Of a stretch of 20,113 nucleotides of DNA, positions 1 to 9,448 are shown in pieces (the first letter of the stretch is position 1; each line of letters starts with the position of its first letter). The notes beneath the pieces were generated by a model that saw only the letters and a program-made list of their open reading frames with translations, made no database searches and was not told the origin of the DNA. The position numbers were made by a program, and so were the translations under genes. Source of the DNA: a bacterium (GTDB taxonomy: Bacteria > Auribacterota > Auribacteria > Auribacterales > Auribacteraceae); contig JAGGZS010000286.1 in the NCBI GenBank assembly GCA_021161885.1, forward strand, positions 1 through 20,113. The letters are read 5' to 3'.

Positions 1-3000
1 ATAATAATTATTTAACGCCTCTATTCATAAGCGCGTTTAATATAGCTGATAATAAACCTGTTAACAGTACCGCGCTGTTAAAGATAGACTACGATTTATT
101 TAGCGATGCCGCTACAATCTCTTATAATCCATGGTTTACACGAGCAAGGCTGCATGGTCAAAAATTCGATGAAACCACCCCTTTTACTCTTGAGCCGGTT
201 AAGGGCAAATTGCTGCCCGGCAATAAAAAACAGTTAAGAATACTTATTCTCGGCTCACATGAAAACCGCGGACAAACTTCTCCTGCCAAAATATTAAAAT
301 CATATATGGACAACCTCCCCGACGGTTTATGGGACGAAATAGTGATAGAAACAATGTGTTCATCATTTTTAAAAACAGTTTATCCCTTTGACTCCGCAAC
401 AGGCAAACTGAAAGAAGCTATCACCGTTTTTCCATTTGATAAAAATGGTAAATACCGTGATGATAAAACCGGAATTGTTTATCGTGAGATGAAACGCTAT
501 GATGTCGCGCTAAATCCGCTTCATCCTAATTTTAAGCCTCAATCAGAATATGACATTGTTATATCATCAGACTTAGGGCTTGAAACATTCAATGACCAGA
601 CCGATATGAATAAGGCAATCCATAACCTGACAAATCTTCTCGCGGATAAAGGAGTGCTTGTATTAGGGATGGGGGAACTCGGTTACGGAAAATTTATTCA
701 GCGTAACGGCGAAACCATAAAAACGTTATTCCCAATGATACCTTTTTTTAATCTTCCTGCAACAGAATTAAAGTTTAATGCTTTGAAAGCCAAAGTATCT
801 TTTATAAATCCCGCAGATAATATAATAATAAAAACCGCTGTTGACCTGCACCGTAAATTTCAGACAGCGGATAACCCGGCGTTTGATGTAGAAATGTATA
901 TGCAGTTTCTTGCCGTTTTCGGTGAAGACCCCGCTACTCTCGCGGCATTCATTCTTCAAGGTGTACCGAAAAAAGACATATCCAACGCTTTGCCAGTACT
1001 GGCTGATAAAATTTTTTCTATACAGGAAAACTTTTATCCGGTTAGCGGACAAGCAAGATGGCAGCACCTTTTTCCGCATATTATTAATTTATTGCCTTCC
1101 AACCCTGATAACTGGATAGTCAAAGAAGGCGGAAAAAATACTGTTGAACAATTTAAAAATAAAACAAATACTGAAACAACTACCATTTACGACAATGGAA
1201 TATATCGTTTTGAAATAGGCTATTATAAAAAAAACGCGGTAGTTTTTGTTACCAAATCAGCAGGGGAAGTAAGCAGCACAAAAATATTTATTGTCAGCAA
1301 TATAGCCTATGATTCGATTGACGCAGTATACCAAGGCAATGTTGATACTGTCTTTAAACTGCTTACTATAGCCGAAAAGGAAGATTTCGGGAAAATACCG
1401 CATTTTTTACCTGATTTTCTTAAGCTTGAACCGGATGCGGAAAAAAAATATGACGGTTATTGGAATCCGCAGTGGGTAAGGCCAAGCCCTAAATATCTGC
1501 ATATCGCCCAATTCTTTATCGATAAGGTTGAGAGCTTATCCAAGAAAAATCTTATACTTTTTAAGGATAAAATATACTCCAAAGAAATAGCGGATATGTT
1601 TATCACTCATCCATTGGTAATCAATAACAGCAAAGAGGGCGCAAAAATTTTTTCCGCGATATATTATCTTAACCCTCAGCTTGCCGGTGTAATTATGCGC
1701 AGTATGGATATTCAAAAGGTACCTATTTTTAAAATATTAATTTCTAATTTACTTAACGAGCAAGTAGCGAAAATGCTCTCTTTTGAAATGCAGGCGAAAA
1801 GCTTAAATGACACTAAAGATATTCCTTCAATTAACAGAAGCGTGCTTCTTAAATATCTTGAACCGGCATATGGATTTAACGATGAATACCAAAAAAATGT
1901 AGGTGAAATTCTTCAGCATCTTGACGCGCATACATTGACAACCATTTACATGCAACTTTACGAATATATAAAAACCGATTTTAAAGATGCTTGGGCAGCG
2001 GCTATACTCGGTTCTATTTTTCATTCCGCACCTCTTTCTGTTGTGAAACAAAAAGAAGTACTGCAAGAACTGCCTCGGCCAGCAAGCAACTGGCTGAGAA
2101 GCCGTAAAAATCAGCCTGCTTCGTCATTTATGACATTTGAAGAGTTGAAAACCGCAGTGAATCAATTTTTAATGCTGAACAATGAAATATTAAATTTAGA
2201 TGAAAATATCCCTATTGATTTTGATAACCCTTCGGATAATCTGAAAACAATTTTAAATATTTATGAAAATATATTAAACCGCCATTTAATAAATAAAGAT
2301 TATGAGCTGTTAGATCAAATAATTGCGGATAAGGTAACTATAGGTTCAAAGAAATATGACAGGGCTGTAAACCTGCTCTTTATGGATATGTTTAACGGAT
2401 GGACACATTTCGACCAGGCAGGCTATGCTCTTGAATCCATATTCCGAGAAAACCCTGATCTTGCGGGGTTAATAATCAGGAGTATGGAAAAAGGCAAACA
2501 TTTTCAAATGGGGTCCATAATCTTTAATATGTCCCCTGTAAGGCGAACAGAACTTATCTCGAATGAAATAACAGCCTTATCGGACAAAACGGCCAAACGA
2601 TTCAGCAATTACGACGGGTTTGCCGTATATGTAATGCTTAATTTCCGCTACACTTTTCAGGAAAACCAAAATGAACCACACGATGATATAATTGATCTAA
2701 TAAATTCTTTAGACAACGATAAACTTCGCGACTTGATTTCACATGGATATTTTTATTATCAGTCTAAACCGGAGTATTGCGCCTTTATTAAAGATTATAC
2801 CAAATTCCTTATAGAATCTGTGGGTGATAAAAAATTAGCCCAATTATTCGCTGAAAATACGCCACAGAATAATAAAATAAAAAATTGGATAAATCGGGAA
2901 ATACTTGAACTTAACATAATGGAAAAAACCGATATCGCAGCTATGCTTGAGGATAATGCGGCTTATCAAAAAATAAAAAAAACAACCGTAAAAATAGCCG

Positions 3001-5804
3001 GTATGGTTAATCATCTTAAAGAAATAGAACATTATATTGAAAAAGGTATAGATAATTTACCCGATTCAATTAGTGAAAATTTCGACGGCATTATCTTTAA
3101 TTTAAACCATTCTGAAACCGCTTTTCAAAACGGACATATTTACCGGGGAATAAAATTTTACGGCAAAGCCCTTGATAATCTCGATACTTTCGTTCATTCC
3201 AACAAAGATTTTTCCGAAAACCTGAATTTACGGCTGGCTTTATATTACGCTTCTAAAATAGATTCAATGTTAGCGCAATATATCGCGGCCGACAAATTAA
3301 CCAGAATAAAATCTATCCTTGCCTATAACCGTAACAAAGTGGTCGGCAAACTGCGAATGATCCCTAACGATGAAAACGGATTTAAACTTTTATTCGATAA
3401 GGACTATCTTAATGAGGGGTTCGCTGTTGTAAACGAATACCCGCAAAATATAGCTGCTATGGCAAAACCAAGAGCCATCATAGCGGAAAAAGGTATAGGT
3501 CGCGATGAACACGCGGCAGAACGAGCCGCTGACTGGGAAATACCTTACATAATAGTTCCCAGAGCCAGAAAACTCTTATCAGGTCTTGTGAAAGACGGTG
3601 AAAATGATCAATGGGTAACTATAGAACTCGGAGGAAGAACGGCATTAAATGTTGTACGCAGAGCGACTCAGGAAGAGATTGAAGACGAAATAGCCTACCG
3701 CTTAAATATGAATCAACCGAGAACAAGAAAAAAAGTGGATATTATCCCAGCGGATTTGTCTGTAAGGGATATTCAAAAACTTGAAGATATGGATATAAAA
3801 AATAACGTCAATTCGGGTAATAAAACATCACGGCTCGGTCATTTGAAAAAACTCGGTTTTCCCGTAAAAAAAGGTTTTGTTCTCCCATTCGGTTTTTACG
3901 ACGAATTTAGTAAACAGAAAAAAATAACCGGCAAAATTCAGGATATTCTGTCCCGACCTGATTTTAATGAAAATAAACCCGATTATTTAGCTCAAATAAG
4001 AAATATGATTCTTAATGCCGAATTACCCGAAAAATTAAAGCAGGATATTTTGCGCTGGCATAAAAAATATCTTGGCGGCAAACCTGTAATCGCCCGCTCA
4101 AGCACTAATGCCGAAGACCTGCCGGGTTACGCCGGAGCAGGAGTTTACCAATCGTATCCTGAATTATCTACTCCCGAAGAACTTATCGAGGGAATCAAAA
4201 AAGTTTACGCTTCAGTATGGACGCAAAGGGCTTTCGATAACCGTGAAGAATACGCTATAAACCATCTTGACGTATATCCGGCTGTTCTTGTACAGGAAAT
4301 GAGTTTTGCGAAATTCTCAGGCGTTATGAACACGGCTAACGAAATCAATCAAAACAGGGATGAAATGACATTAAGTGTCAATATCGGCCACGGCGGAGCG
4401 GTAGACAGCCTTGCCGCGGAATTCGTGTACGACCGCAAAACCCAAAAGGTTATTGAAGACGAAACAGATATTCCCGAATTTCTGCTTGAGACTGTTGTCA
4501 ATGATTTAACCAATGAAGATTTTTTTACTTTAGACAACATTGGCGTCGGAGTTGAAAAAGAATTCGCATTACCCCAAAAAATAGAATTTTCTTATGATGA
4601 AAACGGATACTGGGTCAACCAAACGAAAGATTTATCGTCCTTCAGAAAAGAAAAAATAACCAAACAACCCGAAACCGACCCACAACAAGATGTAACGCAA
4701 TATGAAGTAACCGTCTTAAATCATAACGGAGTATATCTTGATACCGCCCGCAGAATAACTCAATTAACATCTCAGTCGTTATCACGAGTTACAATAGTAA
4801 AAATGACTGGTCTTAGCAAAGAAATCCTTTCTTCAGGGAAAAAACCTGCTGCCGACGCTAAAGATGTAATGGAACTGTTAAACCTTAATCTAAAAAAAGG
4901 TAACAGAATGCAAATTATCGCCGCAGGTTCTGATTCCGAAAAAACAGTCGCCGAACTTACACGCTTAGTCAACGCTATGCTGGGAGACAAACCTCACCCC
5001 GATGACCTTTCGTCCGATATTAACATCCCTTTTACCAAAGGGCTGCCGGAGGAACCGTTTAAACCTTCTCCACCCGAATATTATATTGCAGCGGTTAATA
5101 ACGCTAACGGTATACACGCGCTTCCTGCAACGAATATAGCGAAAACGGCTATGAAGTTTTCCGCAAATATACAGTTGCAGAAAATAGATGTTATAGAAGA
5201 AAACGGTATCCGTCGGGAAATATTATCAGAACCTGCCGACCCTAAAAATATTATGGATATATTTATTCTTGCCGCACCTCAAGGATCAAGAATAAAAATT
5301 TCCGCGCAAGGCGATGACGCGCAAAAGGCGATGGCCGCTATACGTAAACTTTTTGAAAATAATTTAAACGACCTGCCAAATGACAATGACCGGCTTCTTA
5401 AAGATTCTATTTATGCGGGAGATATGCTGAGCCTGAACGAAAAAAAGGTTATTGACAACATTATCAATGTTATCAGTATACAAATAAACGCGGAAAACTC
5501 CAAAAACAAACCGACCGAAGTTATAGAGTCTATTGTACTTGACGCTTATCTTAACCGTATAGGATACTTTACAGGTAACGGTTTTGTCCAGATTGATATA
5601 ACTGAACAAGATTCGGATGTTTTCCAAAAAAGCGTATTCAGAGAAAAAAATACCAAAGAATATATACGCCATATTCTTCAGCAAAGATTTCCGAACCTCA
5701 GCTTAAATGTCTTCACAGACAAAATGGACGATACTCAAGCGCCTAACCCACAATCTGTAAAGGATATTATTCAAACATTGGCTGTTTTTGAAACATCATT
5801 GTAA
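1..5804 (+). CDS. Giant multidomain protein: swivel-His, PPDK-like ATP-grasp and tandem HPr-like domains (5' partial)
   Basis: The frame is open from the first complete codon at nt 3, so the start is upstream of the window; a TTG at 210 is only an internal candidate. At least 1,933 residues are visible. In order: nt 230-690 resembles a class I methyltransferase half (YDIVISSDLGLETF, then LLADKGVLVLG). Nt 1590-2830 is helical with an internal duplication. Nt 3400-3690 resembles the PEP-utilizer swivel domain, with its likely phospho-His codon at 3510 (GRDEHAAERA). Nt 3808-4660 is a PPDK_N-type ATP-grasp domain: Lys 3822 in GNKTSRLG, the ARSSTNAEDLPG loop, AVLVQEM, Glu 4584 and Gln 4620. Nt 4697-4985 and 5080-5370 are HPr-like; only the second keeps the active His (5115, GIHALPA). 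The last ~145 residues are unassigned. The swivel-before-ATP-grasp order recalls glucan water dikinases. Domain calls rest on motifs; function is inferred, and the substrate is unknown. Confidence 0.85.
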   Translation, partial: NNYLTPLFISAFNIADNKPVNSTALLKIDYDLFSDAATISYNPWFTRARLHGQKFDETTPFTLEPVKGKLLPGNKKQLRILILGSHENRGQTSPAKILKSYMDNLPDGLWDEIVIETMCSSFLKTVYPFDSATGKLKEAITVFPFDKNGKYRDDKTGIVYREMKRYDVALNPLHPNFKPQSEYDIVISSDLGLETFNDQTDMNKAIHNLTNLLADKGVLVLGMGELGYGKFIQRNGETIKTLFPMIPFFNLPATELKFNALKAKVSFINPADNIIIKTAVDLHRKFQTADNPAFDVEMYMQFLAVFGEDPATLAAFILQGVPKKDISNALPVLADKIFSIQENFYPVSGQARWQHLFPHIINLLPSNPDNWIVKEGGKNTVEQFKNKTNTETTTIYDNGIYRFEIGYYKKNAVVFVTKSAGEVSSTKIFIVSNIAYDSIDAVYQGNVDTVFKLLTIAEKEDFGKIPHFLPDFLKLEPDAEKKYDGYWNPQWVRPSPKYLHIAQFFIDKVESLSKKNLILFKDKIYSKEIADMFITHPLVINNSKEGAKIFSAIYYLNPQLAGVIMRSMDIQKVPIFKILISNLLNEQVAKMLSFEMQAKSLNDTKDIPSINRSVLLKYLEPAYGFNDEYQKNVGEILQHLDAHTLTTIYMQLYEYIKTDFKDAWAAAILGSIFHSAPLSVVKQKEVLQELPRPASNWLRSRKNQPASSFMTFEELKTAVNQFLMLNNEILNLDENIPIDFDNPSDNLKTILNIYENILNRHLINKDYELLDQIIADKVTIGSKKYDRAVNLLFMDMFNGWTHFDQAGYALESIFRENPDLAGLIIRSMEKGKHFQMGSIIFNMSPVRRTELISNEITALSDKTAKRFSNYDGFAVYVMLNFRYTFQENQNEPHDDIIDLINSLDNDKLRDLISHGYFYYQSKPEYCAFIKDYTKFLIESVGDKKLAQLFAENTPQNNKIKNWINREILELNIMEKTDIAAMLEDNAAYQKIKKTTVKIAGMVNHLKEIEHYIEKGIDNLPDSISENFDGIIFNLNHSETAFQNGHIYRGIKFYGKALDNLDTFVHSNKDFSENLNLRLALYYASKIDSMLAQYIAADKLTRIKSILAYNRNKVVGKLRMIPNDENGFKLLFDKDYLNEGFAVVNEYPQNIAAMAKPRAIIAEKGIGRDEHAAERAADWEIPYIIVPRARKLLSGLVKDGENDQWVTIELGGRTALNVVRRATQEEIEDEIAYRLNMNQPRTRKKVDIIPADLSVRDIQKLEDMDIKNNVNSGNKTSRLGHLKKLGFPVKKGFVLPFGFYDEFSKQKKITGKIQDILSRPDFNENKPDYLAQIRNMILNAELPEKLKQDILRWHKKYLGGKPVIARSSTNAEDLPGYAGAGVYQSYPELSTPEELIEGIKKVYASVWTQRAFDNREEYAINHLDVYPAVLVQEMSFAKFSGVMNTANEINQNRDEMTLSVNIGHGGAVDSLAAEFVYDRKTQKVIEDETDIPEFLLETVVNDLTNEDFFTLDNIGVGVEKEFALPQKIEFSYDENGYWVNQTKDLSSFRKEKITKQPETDPQQDVTQYEVTVLNHNGVYLDTARRITQLTSQSLSRVTIVKMTGLSKEILSSGKKPAADAKDVMELLNLNLKKGNRMQIIAAGSDSEKTVAELTRLVNAMLGDKPHPDDLSSDINIPFTKGLPEEPFKPSPPEYYIAAVNNANGIHALPATNIAKTAMKFSANIQLQKIDVIEENGIRREILSEPADPKNIMDIFILAAPQGSRIKISAQGDDAQKAMAAIRKLFENNLNDLPNDNDRLLKDSIYAGDMLSLNEKKVIDNIINVISIQINAENSKNKPTEVIESIVLDAYLNRIGYFTGNGFVQIDITEQDSDVFQKSVFREKNTKEYIRHILQQRFPNLSLNVFTDKMDDTQAPNPQSVKDIIQTLAVFETSL

Positions 5805-5864
5805 AAATATATTTATTATTGAAACAATAAAATTGTATAAAACATATCAAAGAGGATATTGAGT

Positions 5865-6344
5865 ATGATTTATCAACCGATAAAAAATTTTATGCGTATG
5901 GCAATTGATGACGCGCTGGTCAATTTTAAAATGCCGACCGGAGGCCCTTTTGGAGCATGTATCGTAAAGAATAATGACATTTTAGCCGTCTCTCGAAATA
6001 CCGTTTTGGCTGAAGACGCTACCTGTCATGCCGAAATAAACGCTATTAGAACCGCTTCACGTATGCTCGGCACATTTAATCTTGAAAACTGCGTTATATA
6101 TTCTACTACGGAACCGTGTCCTATGTGTTTCGGCGCTATCCATTGGGCGCGTATCTCAACAATTATTTACGGCACAAGTATTGAAGACGCCCTAAACGCA
6201 GGGTTTAATGAACTAACTGTTTTCACTCAAACAATGAAGCAGTTGGGCAACAGTTCCGTCGAGATAATAGAGAATTTTATGCGAGATGAATGCATGGAAC
6301 TGTTTACCGAATGGATTAAAACGAAAAATAATATTACTTATTAA
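5865..6344 (+). CDS. Guanine deaminase-like protein (cytidine/deoxycytidylate deaminase fold)
   Basis: A 159-residue zinc-dependent deaminase. The zinc and catalytic signature is complete: His55 and Glu57 in CHAEINAIR, and Cys85/Cys88 in EPCPMC. The GGPFGACIV segment, the FNLENCVIYS strand and the AGFNE segment after the core match bacterial guanine deaminase (GuaD, about 156 residues) better than the tRNA adenosine deaminase TadA. The likely reaction is guanine to xanthine plus ammonia in cytosolic purine salvage. ATG at 5865 is preferred over the in-frame TTG at 5859, because the AGAGGA at 5851-5856 is well spaced only for the ATG. It follows the giant gene by about 60 bp on the same strand and could be co-transcribed; no functional link is evident. 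It converges on the secretion operon. The family is secure; guanine as substrate is probable, with another nucleobase or tRNA adenosine the alternative. Confidence 0.85.
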   Translation: MIYQPIKNFMRMAIDDALVNFKMPTGGPFGACIVKNNDILAVSRNTVLAEDATCHAEINAIRTASRMLGTFNLENCVIYSTTEPCPMCFGAIHWARISTIIYGTSIEDALNAGFNELTVFTQTMKQLGNSSVEIIENFMRDECMELFTEWIKTKNNITY

Positions 6345-6449
6345 TTTTAGACAAAAAAATTTTTTCGCTCAATCAGTATAAAACCTTGCAAGATTTTTCT
6401 ATTGCGCAGTGTTGTGGCTTTTAATAGGCGTATAAACTGGATAATAATT

Positions 6450-9425
6450 TTATTCCCAGTAAAAATATTTGGTAAAAAGTTTTATTTTTTGAGGAAGTTC
6501 ATCGCTGTCATTTTCTACTCCCCTGTAAATTGATGAAACGCATTTTTCTTCATCAAGTATTAAATCGCCTGAATCAAAAAATCCGTTTTTGTTGATGTCT
6601 TTAATGCTTTGCGACAGCACCGTAACTTTAAAATTATTTGACCGGACAGTAACTAAATTAGCTATTTTACAGTATTGAGAAAAAGTCATCCCTGTAACAT
6701 TTAGTAATTGGGCGGTTGAAGTAAAAGGTGTGCTTAGTGAATCGTTTACAATATTATAAGACAGGACGGAAGAAACCTCGGGAAGTGTTGCTATTGTATA
6801 TACGTCAGCTGTGTTGACATTTATTTTTCCTGCAATTAACGGATTGAATCCGACAGGTTGGAAAACTAAATTTTTTATTGTGTTTTGTGTTGTAGCAGTT
6901 GAGGGGGCGTAATTATCTTCCAGTGTGAAATATTCGGTTTTAACCGTGAATGGAAGCAAATAATCGTATCTGTGCTTCAGCTCGTCGTTTATCATTGGAT
7001 ACTCGGAGCTCGTAACGTATTGACCGTTTAAGCATCCGTAGCGTTCTTTATTGAAATTGACGTTTACGTTGGCATTGGTTACCGTGCTTGAGGATATATC
7101 CAGATGTGTGCCGCTTATTTTGTGTATTTCATCGGAATCCATACTTTCGTTAAATATTCTGTACTGGCCGTCCGGGACGGACGGACCTGCTGAATCAAGC
7201 AAAGTTATTTTTGCCCCTGAAGTTACCGCTGAAGACAAAGCTAAAAAAGAATCCGTGCCTACGGTAGTAAGTGCCCAGCTGAATTTAAGCTGAATATTTT
7301 CCCCTTCAACTTCCCATATATAAAAACCTAACATATCTTCAAGAGTAATAAGATAATTTTTTGCTGCCGTAAGCGCATTGGACGGGCTGTTATGGTTTTC
7401 GTTTTTTGCAAGATCATAGATAAAATATGGATTGGGTATTTTCTCGTCCCTAACGGTTACATAGTAATTCGCCCCGCTATTTTGTTTTCCGGGCGTGGCG
7501 AAATACAACGGATCATTTGTGGCTGTCGAGGAATCGTTCCATACAGATACGCCGTTTATTTCCAGATCGTAATCCGGCGACCTTTTTTCCCTGCTTTTCC
7601 AGTCGGTTAAACCTCCTGCTGGTTTATAACCGCTTACACAATAATCATTTGAATCTAATGAATCAATATGGTCTATTACATCCGCGTTATTATTTTTTAT
7701 TGTTATGCTGTCGTCCCCTGAGTCGAGGATCGAGAAAGTAAGGTTATTTGTTGAATCTAACGGGATTGATACGGCTGCCGTTCCGTCCCATGAACCGTTG
7801 ACAACAGTATCAAACAGCATATCAAGAGCCTTTTCGCTGTTTGTCAAAATAAGATAATCGTATGTAGCGGTTTTCGGATCGGTTGAAGATATGACAGCGC
7901 CGGATAAACTTACGCTTGCAGGCAAATGGTATATCCTGTCATCACCGCTGTTAGCTGGAGTGCCGTTATCAAAAACGAATGTCCAGTTAGCAGGTATGGT
8001 AACATCTTTCCGGCTGATATTGACTATTTCAATAAATTCACCGCAATTGAGTTCTGTTTTTTCAAATTTACTCGGTATTTGCGTACCTGATAGGTTGCCT
8101 GCTCCGTCTGTCTGTACAGGGTCTTGTATTTCAATAGTAATTGATCCGTCAGTAACAGTAATTGTGTATTCTAACAATCCTCCGCCGGGTACTGTATTAT
8201 ACCCAACCCCTTCTACCCTGCATAAAAAATCATCGGTAGGCGATGTGTTGAGGGAATGTATTTTAACTTTGTAAGTCCCGTTATCCCAAGGAAGTTCAAA
8301 CGTAGCGGATGCAAGATGTGTAAAATCGGTAGATGTGCCTGTAAAGTAGGTGCCCATATCGGTAAAATTTCCGGCTGTTTTTGTTATATTGCCTGAATTT
8401 ACATCAACAGTTACCCATGCGTTAGTTAATATTTCGTTAATCTGTATTCCTTCTACCCCGTAAATATATGTTGAAGAACTTATTGCGCTGTCGGAGTTTA
8501 TGTCTACTCCAATATCGGCTTCGGAGTAAACCGTAGGCACGTTGTCGCTGTCGCGGTAATCAAATAAATTGACGGCGCAGAGGTATTCTTTAACGGTATT
8601 TGACCATGACAGATGATTAAACAGGTTGCCCGCAAACGCTTCTATTCTCGGCTCATAATTTATTTGCACCTTTTTGGAGAATCCGGTTGGGGTATGGAAA
8701 GTGTCGTAGTATAAATCATGGTCTGCCGATAAAGTTGTAAGATAGGGTGCAGCCGCTTCATATTCCGCTTGGCCGATTCCGCTTATTTTACGTAATTCTG
8801 TTAGTTCCGCAAACGGTTTATGGCTGTAATTGGTTATATCCGCAGCTTTTGAATCTGCAATGCCGGATATATTTTCAAAGAGGTCTTCCAAATCTATTTC
8901 ATCGGTTGCTTCACCCTGTTGGCTTGATTCGCTTGCGTCATATCCTGCCCCTGCGGTGTTTATGTTTACCTTAGCGTTTTCATCTTGAATTAATACTGCG
9001 TATCGTCCGATGACAGGCGAATTAGCGTCTCCCGGGGACGAGTGCATATATATCCATTTAGCGTCAGCTGAAGTAGTATCTACATCTCCTGTAAGCCGCG
9101 ATACGGTATCGGCAATATTGACGTCCGAACCAGTAAAACGGGTATTCCATTCATCACCCGGGGCCCAATCGTATGCTTCAAAAGTAATATCCGGATCGGA
9201 TGAAAAAAAATCGGCGTCTCGTCCTAAAACGCATAATGCGTGATGAACCCCTGCTTCAGCTATAAATTTTCCATTCATTTCCTGAGCCAGATTTGAAGCG
9301 GCTTTCTGGTCGATAGTAATATTACTTATAAAAGTGGTCGCCATGATAGATAATACAGCAAGCATTATCAGGCTAATCAGTAATGCCATACCTTGTTCTC
9401 TTCTTTTTGCGTGTGCCGTTTTCAT
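6450..9425 (-). CDS. GspK-like minor pseudopilin, enlarged by an embedded lamin-tail-like domain
   Basis: A 991-residue protein, about three times a usual GspK (roughly 300-350). Residues 1-45 form a class III prepilin leader: charged start, predicted cleavage after Gly12 (EQG/MALLI) and a hydrophobic helix. Position +5 is not Glu, as is typical of the GspK tip subunit. GspK-like helix-hairpin-helix parts occur twice: NINTA at 154-158 with ISGIGQAEYEAA near 214-226, and INVNTA at 868-873 with TIATLPEVSS following. Between them, residues about 327-650 resemble a lamin-tail domain (QINEILTNA, GEFIEIVNIS, YLILTNS, ATPGKQNSG), interrupted at about 340-455 by another beta-rich segment. Residues 943-954 (DINKNGFFDSGD) form a possible calcium loop. 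It is the last gene of the operon, 23 bp after the GspJ-like gene, with a GGAG ribosome site. Role inferred: tip of the pseudopilus, possibly contacting substrate or envelope. Confidence 0.8.
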   Translation of the reverse strand: MKTAHAKRREQGMALLISLIMLAVLSIMATTFISNITIDQKAASNLAQEMNGKFIAEAGVHHALCVLGRDADFFSSDPDITFEAYDWAPGDEWNTRFTGSDVNIADTVSRLTGDVDTTSADAKWIYMHSSPGDANSPVIGRYAVLIQDENAKVNINTAGAGYDASESSQQGEATDEIDLEDLFENISGIADSKAADITNYSHKPFAELTELRKISGIGQAEYEAAAPYLTTLSADHDLYYDTFHTPTGFSKKVQINYEPRIEAFAGNLFNHLSWSNTVKEYLCAVNLFDYRDSDNVPTVYSEADIGVDINSDSAISSSTYIYGVEGIQINEILTNAWVTVDVNSGNITKTAGNFTDMGTYFTGTSTDFTHLASATFELPWDNGTYKVKIHSLNTSPTDDFLCRVEGVGYNTVPGGGLLEYTITVTDGSITIEIQDPVQTDGAGNLSGTQIPSKFEKTELNCGEFIEIVNISRKDVTIPANWTFVFDNGTPANSGDDRIYHLPASVSLSGAVISSTDPKTATYDYLILTNSEKALDMLFDTVVNGSWDGTAAVSIPLDSTNNLTFSILDSGDDSITIKNNNADVIDHIDSLDSNDYCVSGYKPAGGLTDWKSREKRSPDYDLEINGVSVWNDSSTATNDPLYFATPGKQNSGANYYVTVRDEKIPNPYFIYDLAKNENHNSPSNALTAAKNYLITLEDMLGFYIWEVEGENIQLKFSWALTTVGTDSFLALSSAVTSGAKITLLDSAGPSVPDGQYRIFNESMDSDEIHKISGTHLDISSSTVTNANVNVNFNKERYGCLNGQYVTSSEYPMINDELKHRYDYLLPFTVKTEYFTLEDNYAPSTATTQNTIKNLVFQPVGFNPLIAGKINVNTADVYTIATLPEVSSVLSYNIVNDSLSTPFTSTAQLLNVTGMTFSQYCKIANLVTVRSNNFKVTVLSQSIKDINKNGFFDSGDLILDEEKCVSSIYRGVENDSDELPQKIKLFTKYFYWE

Positions 9426-9448
9426 AGGACAACTCCATGTTTAAGGCT

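Noticed and set aside
210..5804. TTG at 210 as the true start of the giant gene
   Set aside because: The frame is open to the left edge with protein-like sequence, and no ribosome site precedes the TTG, so the gene is treated as 5' partial.
5816..5830. TTATTG-AAA-CAATAA hairpin after the giant gene as a terminator
   Set aside because: The stem is six AT-rich pairs with one G-C pair and no T-run follows, so it is too weak to call. The downstream deaminase gene is close and may be co-transcribed.
6353..6366. A-run/T-run palindrome in the convergent gap between the deaminase and the GspK-like gene
   Set aside because: It has no loop and no GC stem. It is simple AT sequence and not a convincing bidirectional terminator.
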